A stretch of DNA of 5,989 nt. Source: Treponema sp. GTDB lineage: Bacteria > Spirochaetota > Spirochaetia > Treponematales > Breznakiellaceae. Below the pieces are notes generated by a model. It saw only the letters and a list, made by a program, of their open reading frames with translations. It did not search any database and was not told the origin of the DNA. This document shows positions 1 through 5,614 of this stretch, in pieces. Each line of letters starts with the position of its first letter. Position 1 is the first letter of the stretch. The stretch is taken from contig JAIRSD010000079.1 of the NCBI GenBank assembly GCA_031255615.1, positions 1 through 5,989 on the forward strand, given 5' to 3'. The position numbers and the translations under genes are program-made.

Positions 1-58
1 GAAGAAATTGACCACGAAGGCGGGGATTGGAGGCGTCTTTTCATTCCTTTGTGTTCCT

Positions 59-76
59 GGCGAGCCGTAGTTCGCC
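59..76 (+). repeat. Hairpin inside repeat copy 1
   Basis: GGCGAGC at 59-65 pairs with GTTCGCC at 70-76 around the four-base loop CGTA. One of the seven pairs is a G-T (G-U in RNA) wobble. The same hairpin is fully Watson-Crick in copy 2 at 5729-5746. Confidence 0.6.
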
Positions 77-104
77 TTGGTGGTTTATCTTCCTGTTCCC
101 TGTC

Positions 105-133
105 CTTTCGCTTATCCGGTGATTTAGTATAAT
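105..133 (+). promoter_or_regulatory. Possible promoter at the end of repeat copy 1
   Basis: A perfect TATAAT stands at 128-133, 122 bases ahead of the moxR-type start codon. The hexamer 17 bases upstream (105-110, CTTTCG) is a poor -35, so only the -10 element supports this call. The matching bases in copy 2 read GGGTAA (5807-5812), so the -10 is not a conserved part of the repeat. If it is used, transcription would start near 140 and give a leader of about 115 bases before the first gene. Confidence 0.3.
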
Positions 134-181
134 CCAAGGTACGAGAGTTGTTGGCAGAGACTTCAGTTTCCGAACAACAAC

Positions 182-198
182 CGCTTAAAAACGAAGCG
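182..198 (+). repeat. Small hairpin in the moxR leader
   Basis: CGCTT at 182-186 is complementary to AAGCG at 194-198, with a seven-base A-rich loop. It stands directly before the larger hairpin at 202-238. The stem is short, so its significance is uncertain. Confidence 0.35.
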
Positions 199-201
199 CA
201 C

Positions 202-238
202 GGCCTGTTCAAAAACCGACCGGGTTATTGAACAGGCC
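202..238 (+). promoter_or_regulatory. Strong leader hairpin before the MoxR gene
   Basis: Positions 202-212 and 228-238 form an 11-bp perfect inverted repeat (GGCCTGTTCAA / TTGAACAGGCC). The 15-base interior can add four more pairs (AACC 214-217 with GGTT 223-226) around a five-base loop. The structure ends six bases before the Shine-Dalgarno sequence at 245-250 and has no T-tract after it on the + strand, so it is not a standard intrinsic terminator. It could affect translation start or RNA stability, bind a protein as DNA, or be a small dispersed palindromic repeat. The pairing is certain; the role is not. Confidence 0.6.
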
Positions 239-255
239 CGCTGTAAGGGGAATCA

Positions 256-1224
256 ATGAAAGATCAAGAAGGGCCGGATTCCGGAGCAATCGCCGAATTT
301 GCGGGCCGCATCCGCGCAAACATCGAAAAAGTGTTTCTGGGAAAAGGCGGGGCCGTCGATACCCTTACCGCCGCCTTTCTCGCCAGGGGCCATGTCCTGC
401 TGGAGGACGTACCGGGCACGGGGAAAACCATCCTCGCCCGGGCCTTTGCGGGAAGCCTCGGCCTCAATTTCGCCCGGATCCAGTGCACCCCGGATCTGCT
501 CCCCGCCGACATTTTGGGGGTCTCCGTATGGCAGGACGGGGGCTTTGTGTACCGCCCCGGACCGGTGCTTAACCAGTTCATCCTGGTAGACGAGATTAAC
601 CGGGCCACCCCCCGCTCCCAATCCGCCCTGCTGGAGGCCATGGCGGAGGGCCAAATCTCCGCCGAGGGAAAAAGGATCCCCCTGCCGGAACCCTTTTTCG
701 TCCTGGCCACCGAAAACCCCGTGGAATTCGAGGGAACCTTCCCCCTGCCGGAGGCCCAAAAGGACCGTTTCCTCCTTTCCATGGACCTCGGCTACCCGGA
801 CCGGGAATCCGAAGGGCGCATACTGGAAAACCAGCGCCGCCTCAGCCACCCCGTGGCGGACCTGAAACCGGCGGCGGAGGCCGGGGAAATTCTCCCCCTC
901 CAGGAGGGGGTTACCCGGATCCATGTGGATCCCGCGGTCAGGGACTACCTCCTGGCCCTGGTGGAAGCCACCCGGCAGGAACCTGCGCTCCGGGTAGGCA
1001 TCTCCCCCCGGGGCAGCCTCGCCCTGTACCGGACCGGCCAGGCTCTGGCGGCGATCCGGGGCCGGAATTTCGTTACCCCCGAGGACATCAAGGAACTGGC
1101 AAAGCCCGTATTCCGCCAGCGGATGCTCCTCTCCGCGGAAGCTCTGGTCCGGGGCGTCACCGCCGACCGGATCATTGCCTCTATCCTGGACCGTATTCCC
1201 ATCCCCGCGTACACCGCCCCATGA
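256..1224 (+). CDS. MoxR-family AAA+ ATPase
   Basis: This is a 322-residue AAA+ ATPase of the MoxR family, full length for the family and expected to be cytoplasmic. The Walker A motif is EDVPGTGKT (residues 50-58, Lys57). Walker B is FILVDEINR (108-116, Asp112 and Glu113). Sensor 1 is ATENP (151-155), followed by a KDRF arginine (Arg171) in arginine-finger position, and SPRG (250-253) gives the sensor 2 arginine. The C-terminal lid contains the family's FVTPEDIK stretch (272-279). The start is well fixed: AAGGGG lies at 245-250, and an in-frame TAA at 244-246 excludes a longer protein. Its last four bases overlap the next start in ATGA form, implying translational coupling. MoxR proteins are thought to remodel or activate partners encoded beside them; here these would be the DUF58 and membrane proteins. 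The family call is secure, the substrate unknown. Confidence 0.95.
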   Translation: MKDQEGPDSGAIAEFAGRIRANIEKVFLGKGGAVDTLTAAFLARGHVLLEDVPGTGKTILARAFAGSLGLNFARIQCTPDLLPADILGVSVWQDGGFVYRPGPVLNQFILVDEINRATPRSQSALLEAMAEGQISAEGKRIPLPEPFFVLATENPVEFEGTFPLPEAQKDRFLLSMDLGYPDRESEGRILENQRRLSHPVADLKPAAEAGEILPLQEGVTRIHVDPAVRDYLLALVEATRQEPALRVGISPRGSLALYRTGQALAAIRGRNFVTPEDIKELAKPVFRQRMLLSAEALVRGVTADRIIASILDRIPIPAYTAP

Positions 1225-2558
1225 TGAAGAAATCCCCTTCCTCCGGAAACAGACAAAGGCCCGCCCCCAAACTACCGGGGGGCTGGATTCAGATTCGGCA
1301 GGCCGGGCCGGGCCGCTTCCTGCTCCCCGCCGGACTCTGCCTGGGGGTTTACCTCTTTGCCCCCCTTTTCCTGCTCCAGTTCCTCTCCCTTTTCGCCTTC
1401 TTCGTGATCCTGGGGTCCCGGCTCTACAGCGGCTACCTGATCCGCAGCCTTAAAATTTTCCGCCGGGACCGGGAGATCCGCTGCTTCCGCTTTGAATGGG
1501 CCGATGTGGAACTTACCGTGGAAAACCGGGGCCTTCTGCCGGCCTTTATGCTGGCCCTGGGGGACTGGCCCGGAGACCTGGCGGTATTCAAGAACCACAA
1601 GAAACTCTGCGGCCTCCCCGGCCGCTCCCGGCTGGTTTTTACCTGGCAGGCCTACTGCTCCGAGCGGGGAATCGGCAGCCTGGGGCCCGCCAGCCTGCGC
1701 TGCGCCGATCCCCTGGGCATCTTCCCCTTCGCCGCCGCCGCCGGGGAAAGCACCCGGCTGGTCGTGTACCCCGCGCCGGGGATCGTCAACCTCGCCAGTC
1801 CGGGGGGAATCCCCCTGGGGAAACTCCTCAGCCGGAACCCCCTTTACGAGGATCTGACCCGCCGCCGTTCCCTGCGGGAGTACCGTCCCGGGGACGAACC
1901 CCGGCGGATCAACTGGAAGGCCTCGATCAGGACCCCGCTCCGGGGGAATCCCCCCCAGGCCCCGGCCCCTAACCTGCTGGTAAACGAGTACGAGGCCGCC
2001 GTCTCCTACCCTCTGGTGGTCTTCCTGAATCTGGACCCCTACGAGTACCCCCTGGGCAAGCGGGAACTCTGGTTTGAGCGGGCCATTGAGGCTGCGGCGG
2101 CCCTCTGCCTTATGGCTTCCCGGGACCGGCAGGACCTGGGAATCATCCTCTACCAGCCCGGCCCCCCCCGGAGCCCGGATTCGGCGGATCCTTCCGCCCC
2201 ATCCAGCCTTTCCGCGTCCTCCGGCCTCATAAAACCCGGCCCCTTTACCCTGCTTCCCATCCTGGAACGGCTGGCGGCGGTAAAGCGGCCCGGCGCCCCG
2301 GCGGCGGCGGAAACCGGGGAAAGGCTCCGGGCCAGCACCCGGGCCCTCCTGGACCAGGGGAAGGGGCTGCCCTACGGGGCCCGGCTGGTCTACGCCGGCC
2401 CGGAACTGCCGGAGGAAGACTACATCGCCCTGACAAGCCTGCGGGCCTGGCATGTAAGCCTGGAATACCTGGTCCTCGACGAACGGCGGCTGGGCCCCCT
2501 GGCGCCGGGAAACGCCGCCCGCTACCAAATGAAAGAGGGGGGCTATGAGATCCTCTGA
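1221..2558 (+). CDS. DUF58 protein, membrane anchored, MoxR partner
   Basis: This 445-residue protein belongs to the DUF58 family, the usual neighbour of MoxR ATPases. An N-terminal hydrophobic stretch at about residues 32-65 probably spans the membrane as a hairpin. An extracytoplasmic-type beta region follows, with the ADPLGIF motif at 162-168 and a VVYP segment near 181-184. The hallmark REYRPGDEPRRINWK lies at 219-233. It is normally followed closely by a basic strand such as LLVREFE; here LLVNEYEA (252-259) comes after a short Pro-rich insert (about 242-251). The remainder (about 265-420) has the alternating strands and helices of a von Willebrand A-like fold, interrupted by a Ser/Pro-rich loop at about 313-338. 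The start overlaps the MoxR stop (ATGA at 1221-1224) with no Shine-Dalgarno visible, so it is probably translationally coupled. A second ATG at 1224 could also be used. DUF58 biochemistry is poorly known; an envelope role with MoxR is inferred. Confidence 0.9.
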   Translation: MMKKSPSSGNRQRPAPKLPGGWIQIRQAGPGRFLLPAGLCLGVYLFAPLFLLQFLSLFAFFVILGSRLYSGYLIRSLKIFRRDREIRCFRFEWADVELTVENRGLLPAFMLALGDWPGDLAVFKNHKKLCGLPGRSRLVFTWQAYCSERGIGSLGPASLRCADPLGIFPFAAAAGESTRLVVYPAPGIVNLASPGGIPLGKLLSRNPLYEDLTRRRSLREYRPGDEPRRINWKASIRTPLRGNPPQAPAPNLLVNEYEAAVSYPLVVFLNLDPYEYPLGKRELWFERAIEAAAALCLMASRDRQDLGIILYQPGPPRSPDSADPSAPSSLSASSGLIKPGPFTLLPILERLAAVKRPGAPAAAETGERLRASTRALLDQGKGLPYGARLVYAGPELPEEDYIALTSLRAWHVSLEYLVLDERRLGPLAPGNAARYQMKEGGYEIL

Positions 2559-4407
2559 CAGGCGATCCCCCGATAAGAAATCCTCCGCCCCGGGATCCCC
2601 TCCGGGGTCTCCGCAACAGCCGGCCCCCCGGACTTCCCCGGAATCCCCGGCCCCGGAACCCCCCCGGAATAGATTCCTGGCCGACGGCGCCCTCCCGGAG
2701 GATGCGGAAACCATTCCCGGCCTGCCGCCGGGGAATCCCCTGTACCGGGTCCTGGCCCTCTACCTCCCCTGGTCCGTCCTCTTAAGCATCCTCCCCCCCG
2801 TCCTGGCCCTCCTCCGGCTGCTGCCGGGTCTTTCCCTCCCCAGATCGGCCTCCCTGGCCCTGGCCCTCTCCATCCCCGCCGTCCTCGTCAGCGCCGCGGT
2901 TACCCTGTACCTGGAATTCATGGACCCCCGGACCAGCCACAGCGGCGCCCACATCCGGGGGGCGATACTGGCCGCCGCCGCCGCCTACCTCGCCGCCTCG
3001 CTGCTGTCCCTCCGGCCCCCCCCTTCCCCGGCGGGGCTTGGACGCTGCTTCTTCCCCTCCCCGGCCAGCCTGGGCGCCGTCCTGGCCGCCCTGTACCTCT
3101 GGATCTTCGTCATCTACCTGCGGGACCTTTTCCGGGCCAGGGAACTCTTTGAATTCCACCTCCGCCGCTTCCGGGCGGAAGAACTCCAGCGGGTCATGCT
3201 GGAAGACTCCGCCCTCATGGCCGCCGCCCAAACCCGGAGCCTTTCGGTGATCCGGCATTACGGCATCCAACTGGGGGCGGCCTTTTTCCTCCATCTCCTC
3301 TGCGGCTTTCTCAAGGCCCCCCTCTCCCTGTTCCAGCGGGCGCTTTTCATCCTGATTCTTGGCGGGGCGGCGTTGATCTTCTCCTTCCTCAACCTCTTTC
3401 GCCAGGAACAGTTCTTCGCCGGCGAAGGCATCGCCGTCCCCGGACCGGAACGGAACAAACGGCTGGGGGCGGGCGTCCTGTTCTGCGCCGCCGCCGCCCT
3501 GCTGGCGGTCCTCTGCGCGTCGGACAGCAGCATCCTCCCCATCTCCATCATCACCGCCTTCCTGGCCTGGCTCGCCCGGTTCCTGCGGCCCAGCCGGACG
3601 GTGGAACCGCCGCCCCCCGTCATGCCGGAACAGGGCCTCCCCGCGGATCAGGACATACAGGCCCTCCAGCGATTCCTCGGAGCCCAGGAAACGGAACCCT
3701 GGCCCTTCTGGGACTATTTCCCCTACATCGTCCTCGGCGCCCTCATCGCGGTCTTCCTCTGGTTCATGGTAAAACCCCTGTTCAGCCTCAACCGCGCGGG
3801 AAGGCCCCCCCTCCTCCTCCGCCTGGGCCGCCTCATCCGGGGCGGCTTCCGGTCCCTCCGCCGGGGCCTCAAAAATTTCTTCGCCTCCCTCCGGGGCGGT
3901 CCGGGGATACGGATCAAAGTCTCCGAAGAAAAACTCAGGAACCTTACCGAAGATCTCCTGGCGAACTGGTCCCGGGCCCGGAAACGGGAACTAAGGCAAA
4001 GCCTGGGCCTCTTCGCCCGGCTCATCCTCTGGGGGAACCGCTATCAAACGGTCTGGAAGCCCAGCATGGGCCCCGGCGAATACTGCGCCCTCCTGGCCCG
4101 CAACGTGGAGCTTCTCAGCCGTCAGGAAGATCAAAAGGGGGGAAGCCTCCCCCCCCGGCCCAGCCCTGCGGTCTTGGCCTCCCCCCCTCTGCGGGGGCAA
4201 GACCAAGACCCCGCGGGGGGGAGGGCATTGGACGCTCCCCCGCCCCCGCAACGCCCCCTGAATCCTCCCCCGGAGGCCGAATCGCCGCCTGCCGGGGCGA
4301 TACTTCGCTGCGGGGAAATTTTCGAGGAGGCCCTCTACGGCCCCCGGATTCCGGACCGGGAGACCCGGCGGGAGTTCCAGCGGCTGGTGGAATACATCAC
4401 CCGCTAA
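2545..4407 (+). CDS. Polytopic membrane protein with DUF4129-like C-terminus
   Basis: This 620-residue protein has a Pro/Ser-rich N-terminus (about 10-45) and roughly nine hydrophobic segments, near 68-94, 100-122, 138-156, 174-193, 240-256, 265-283, 307-325, 328-345 and 391-410. A basic, probably cytoplasmic tail follows. The tail resembles DUF4129: a helical lead-in, PSMGPGEYCALLARNVELL (507-525), then FEEALYGPRIPDRETRREF (593-611). A Pro/Gly-rich stretch (about 528-583) separates the halves. DUF4129 tails occur in TgpA-type transglutaminase-like membrane proteins encoded with MoxR and DUF58, but I see no Cys/His/Asp transglutaminase core. It may therefore be a non-enzymatic membrane partner. 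The start overlaps the DUF58 gene by 14 bases and has AAAGAGGGGGG at 2532-2542. The next in-frame Met is residue 125, inside the second membrane segment. The gene is certainly real; the domain call is by eye and moderate. Confidence 0.85.
   Translation: MRSSDRRSPDKKSSAPGSPPGSPQQPAPRTSPESPAPEPPRNRFLADGALPEDAETIPGLPPGNPLYRVLALYLPWSVLLSILPPVLALLRLLPGLSLPRSASLALALSIPAVLVSAAVTLYLEFMDPRTSHSGAHIRGAILAAAAAYLAASLLSLRPPPSPAGLGRCFFPSPASLGAVLAALYLWIFVIYLRDLFRARELFEFHLRRFRAEELQRVMLEDSALMAAAQTRSLSVIRHYGIQLGAAFFLHLLCGFLKAPLSLFQRALFILILGGAALIFSFLNLFRQEQFFAGEGIAVPGPERNKRLGAGVLFCAAAALLAVLCASDSSILPISIITAFLAWLARFLRPSRTVEPPPPVMPEQGLPADQDIQALQRFLGAQETEPWPFWDYFPYIVLGALIAVFLWFMVKPLFSLNRAGRPPLLLRLGRLIRGGFRSLRRGLKNFFASLRGGPGIRIKVSEEKLRNLTEDLLANWSRARKRELRQSLGLFARLILWGNRYQTVWKPSMGPGEYCALLARNVELLSRQEDQKGGSLPPRPSPAVLASPPLRGQDQDPAGGRALDAPPPPQRPLNPPPEAESPPAGAILRCGEIFEEALYGPRIPDRETRREFQRLVEYITR
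4137..4154 (+). repeat. G6/C6 inverted repeat at the linker start
   Basis: Six Gs at 4137-4142 can pair with six Cs at 4149-4154 around a six-base loop. It opens the Pro/Gly-rich coding stretch in the DUF4129-like tail. The C run continues to 4156, giving eight Cs in a row. It may be incidental to low-complexity sequence. Confidence 0.4.
4178..4224 (+). repeat. GC-rich hairpin inside the coding region
   Basis: CCTCCCCCCC at 4178-4187 is perfectly complementary to GGGGGGGAGG at 4215-4224. Inside it, GCGGGG at 4191-4196 pairs with CCCCGC at 4209-4214, leaving a three-base bulge and a 12-base loop. This 16-bp stem sits within the low-complexity stretch that splits the DUF4129-like tail and is read in frame with no stop. 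It looks like intergenic palindromic DNA carried in a gene, although low-complexity C/G runs can also pair by chance. Confidence 0.6.
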
Positions 4408-4409
4408 AG

Positions 4410-4429
4410 GCCCCCGCAGGCCAGGGGGC
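4410..4429 (+). terminator. Weak terminator-like hairpin after the moxR operon
   Basis: GCCCCC at 4410-4415 pairs with GGGGGC at 4424-4429 around an eight-base loop, three bases after the stop codon. It is followed by AAATTT rather than a run of Ts, so this is a poor intrinsic terminator. Its position directly after the operon is the main argument for the call. Confidence 0.3.
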
Positions 4430-4450
4430 AAATTTCCGCCGCCCCCCAGA

Positions 4451-4477
4451 GGCGAAAGCCGCGGCGCGGCTTTCGCC
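4451..4477 (+). repeat. 12-bp perfect palindrome with GGC loop
   Basis: GGCGAAAGCCGC at 4451-4462 is exactly complementary to GCGGCTTTCGCC at 4466-4477, with only GGC between. It is the strongest stem in the window. It lacks a T-tract on either side, which argues against a standard intrinsic terminator on either strand and fits a REP-like dispersed palindrome. Confidence 0.65.
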
Positions 4478-4509
4478 CGCGCAAGGGATAGGAGGGGTGC
4501 GGAGCAGAC

Positions 4510-4526
4510 CCGGCGCGAAGCGCCGG
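4510..4526 (+). repeat. 7-bp perfect palindrome with GAA loop
   Basis: CCGGCGC at 4510-4516 pairs with GCGCCGG at 4520-4526 around GAA. An overlapping alternative pairs CCGGGG at 4523-4528 with CCCCGG at 4545-4550, so this part could adopt two exclusive folds. Confidence 0.5.
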
Positions 4527-4559
4527 GGCCGGAGCGCAGCGGAGCCCCGGATAGCCCGG

Positions 4560-4578
4560 TCCCCGCCGCAGGCGGGGA
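4560..4578 (+). repeat. 8-bp perfect palindrome with GCA loop
   Basis: TCCCCGCC at 4560-4567 is exactly complementary to GGCGGGGA at 4571-4578 around GCA. It is the third short-loop hairpin in the cluster. Confidence 0.55.
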
Positions 4579-4582
4579 TGCG

Positions 4583-4632
4583 CCCGGCAATACATACGAT
4601 AGGCGGAGTCTTTGAAACCGGGAATTGCCGGG
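4583..4632 (+). repeat. 9-bp inverted repeat with 32-base spacer
   Basis: CCCGGCAAT at 4583-4591 is exactly complementary to ATTGCCGGG at 4624-4632. The spacer (4592-4623) is much less GC-rich than the surroundings. The pair could bound a small inserted element or close a larger stem-loop upstream of the rplM promoter. Confidence 0.5.
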
Positions 4633-4674
4633 TAAAGCGGCGCGTCCCTCTCCTTGTACGCCGCCGCCGTCCCC

Positions 4675-4703
4675 TTGACAGAGATTTTTCCCTGTGGCAT
4701 GGT
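4675..4703 (+). promoter_or_regulatory. rplM-rpsI promoter
   Basis: A consensus -35 TTGACA lies at 4675-4680. Seventeen bases further is CATGGT (4698-4703), a weak -10 that keeps the important second A and last T. It is preceded by TGG (4695-4697), which forms an extended -10. Transcription would begin near 4710, leaving a leader of about 28 bases before the L13 start, too short for an elaborate L13 leader. The perfect -35, its spacing and its place ahead of a ribosomal operon make this the best promoter in the window. Confidence 0.6.
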
Positions 4704-4737
4704 TATGCATCGGTATCCAAACAGAGAAGGTTGGGGA

Positions 4738-5166
4738 ATGAAGACTGAATTTATCAAGCCCGCCCAGGTGGAGCGGAAATGGTTTGTTGTTGACGCCCAG
4801 GATAAGGTTTTGGGCAGGGTCGCGGCCAGGGTAGCATCGATTCTCCGGGGTAAGGAAAAGGCGGTTTACGCCCCCCACCAGGAAGTGGGGGATTTTGTGG
4901 TCGTTGTCAATGCGGGAAAGATCGTCGTAAGCGGGCGGAAGGTCCAGCAGAAGCTGTATCACCGGCATTCCGGTTATGTGGGGGGGCTTAAGACCGTCAA
5001 CTACGAAAGGCTCGTCAACCGGCATCCGACGGCTCCCCTGGAGCAGGCTATCAAGGGGATGCTCCCCAAGGGCCCTCTGGGGCGGAAACTTCTTAAGAAT
5101 GTCAAGGTGTATGCCGGGGCGGAACACCCCCATGGGGCCCAGAATCCCCAGGCGCTTGAACTATAG
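4738..5166 (+). CDS. rplM: 50S ribosomal protein L13
   Basis: This encodes large-subunit ribosomal protein L13, an early-assembling protein that binds 23S rRNA. The product has 142 residues, the same length as E. coli L13, and aligns throughout. It starts MKTEFIKP, followed by WFVVDAQDKVLGRVA (15-29) and YAPHQEVGDFVVVVNA (44-59). The family signature from KGMLPKGPLGR through VYAGAEHPH spans 106-132. The ATG at 4738 is chosen over a TTG at 4654 in the same frame because AGAAGG stands seven bases upstream, the protein begins where the family begins, and the longer version would translate the promoter. Base use differs from the upstream operon: here G clearly exceeds C on the coding strand. rpsI follows after 55 bases and is probably co-transcribed. 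Confidence 0.98.
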   Translation: MKTEFIKPAQVERKWFVVDAQDKVLGRVAARVASILRGKEKAVYAPHQEVGDFVVVVNAGKIVVSGRKVQQKLYHRHSGYVGGLKTVNYERLVNRHPTAPLEQAIKGMLPKGPLGRKLLKNVKVYAGAEHPHGAQNPQALEL

Positions 5167-5221
5167 TATACAGGCCCCGGACTTCCAGTTGCGGGGATTC
5201 CAAATCACAAGGTAGGGGTAC

Positions 5222-5614
5222 ATGGTCAAGAATCTTGGAATCGGTACCGGGAGAAGGAAAACAGCCGTTGCCCGGGTATATATTCGGGAAGGCAGCGGTA
5301 AAGTAACGATCAACGGCAGAGAACTGGGGCAGTATTTTGTCCAGGGGGAGCATGCCCTTATGGTTCGCCAGCCCCTCATGGTAACCAGCAACGAGAATAA
5401 ATTTGATATCCTTATCAATGTTTACGGCGGCGGGTCCAATGGACAGGCCGGCGCCTGCCGCCATGGCATCGCCCGGGCCCTCTGCCAGGTGGACGAGGCC
5501 AACTACAGCAGCCTCCGCGGCAACGGCTACCTTACCCGGGATCCCCGGATGGTGGAACGGAAAAAGTACGGCCAGGCGGGCGCCCGGCGGCGCTTCCAGT
5601 TCTCCAAGCGCTAG
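5222..5614 (+). CDS. rpsI: 30S ribosomal protein S9
   Basis: This encodes small-subunit ribosomal protein S9, 130 residues and a typical length. Visible hallmarks are GTGRRKTAVARV near the N-terminus (8-19), the family signature GGGSNGQAGACRHGIARAL (69-87), and the basic tail ending FQFSKR (125-130). The C-terminal Arg is known to reach the P-site tRNA anticodon stem. The ATG at 5222 is supported by AAGG (5209-5212) and AGGGG (5214-5218) and by the family's N-terminus. It follows rplM by 55 bases without an evident promoter or terminator, so the two are probably one operon. I see no good intrinsic terminator after the stop codon. Confidence 0.98.
   Translation: MVKNLGIGTGRRKTAVARVYIREGSGKVTINGRELGQYFVQGEHALMVRQPLMVTSNENKFDILINVYGGGSNGQAGACRHGIARALCQVDEANYSSLRGNGYLTRDPRMVERKKYGQAGARRRFQFSKR

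Larger units (their letters stand above)
1..142 (+). repeat. Interspersed repeat, copy 1 (shorter, degenerate)
   Basis: This block matches 5651-5821 in the same orientation. Hand alignment gives about 123 identical bases out of 141 aligned, with two main gaps: copy 1 lacks the equivalents of 5677-5696 and 5751-5760. The best conserved stretch is 105-123, identical to 5785-5803. The block carries ACCACGAAGG at 11-20, an imperfect complement CCTTGGTGGT at 75-84, and a hairpin at 59-76 with one G-T wobble. The copies diverge after the shared CAAGGTAC ending at 142. The left edge may lie outside the window. No open frame in it resembles a protein. It looks like a non-coding interspersed element. 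Nested CACGAAGG/CCTTCGTG palindromes of this kind recur between genes in various environmental bacteria, but that is from memory and unchecked. Confidence 0.8.
4408..4674. other. Structured intergenic region between the two operons
   Basis: No convincing gene lies between the end of the membrane protein gene and rplM. The stretch holds an unusual concentration of inverted repeats: 4410-4429 (6 bp), 4451-4477 (12 bp), 4510-4526 (7 bp), 4560-4578 (8 bp), 4583-4632 (9 bp, 32-base spacer) and 4637-4664 (6 bp). The three central hairpins are perfect and have three-base loops. The rplM promoter lies after the cluster, so the cluster is not part of the L13 leader as I read it. It may be an assembly of repetitive palindromic elements, a transcription end zone, or a structured RNA. 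Nothing in the sequence chooses firmly between these. Confidence 0.6.

Noticed and set aside
1272..2714. Long minus-strand open frame (480 codons) opposite the DUF58 gene
   Set aside because: It is a shadow of the strongly biased DUF58 frame. The translation is Gly/Pro-rich with no recognisable domain, and it crosses into the next gene's antisense.
4654..4737. N-terminal extension of L13 from a TTG codon
   Set aside because: The extra 28 residues do not match L13, have no Shine-Dalgarno and would cover the TTGACA promoter. The ATG at 4738 matches the family's N-terminus.
4497..4748. Possible small gene (83 codons) in the intergenic region
   Set aside because: It reads straight through the palindromes and the rplM promoter, has an Arg-rich composition typical of translated repeats, and overlaps the L13 start.
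4404..4757. Possible minus-strand gene (117 codons) opposite the intergenic region
   Set aside because: Its translation is the other strand of the same palindromic DNA and runs into the start of rplM; no protein family is recognisable.
3991..5133. Minus-strand open frame (380 codons) across the operon boundary
   Set aside because: It spans the antisense of the membrane protein, the palindrome cluster and most of rplM. These are unrelated sequences, and high GC explains the lack of stops.
5175..5196. CCCCG/CGGGG hairpin between rplM and rpsI
   Set aside because: The five-pair stem with a 12-base loop is likely by chance at this GC content, and it has no T-tract.
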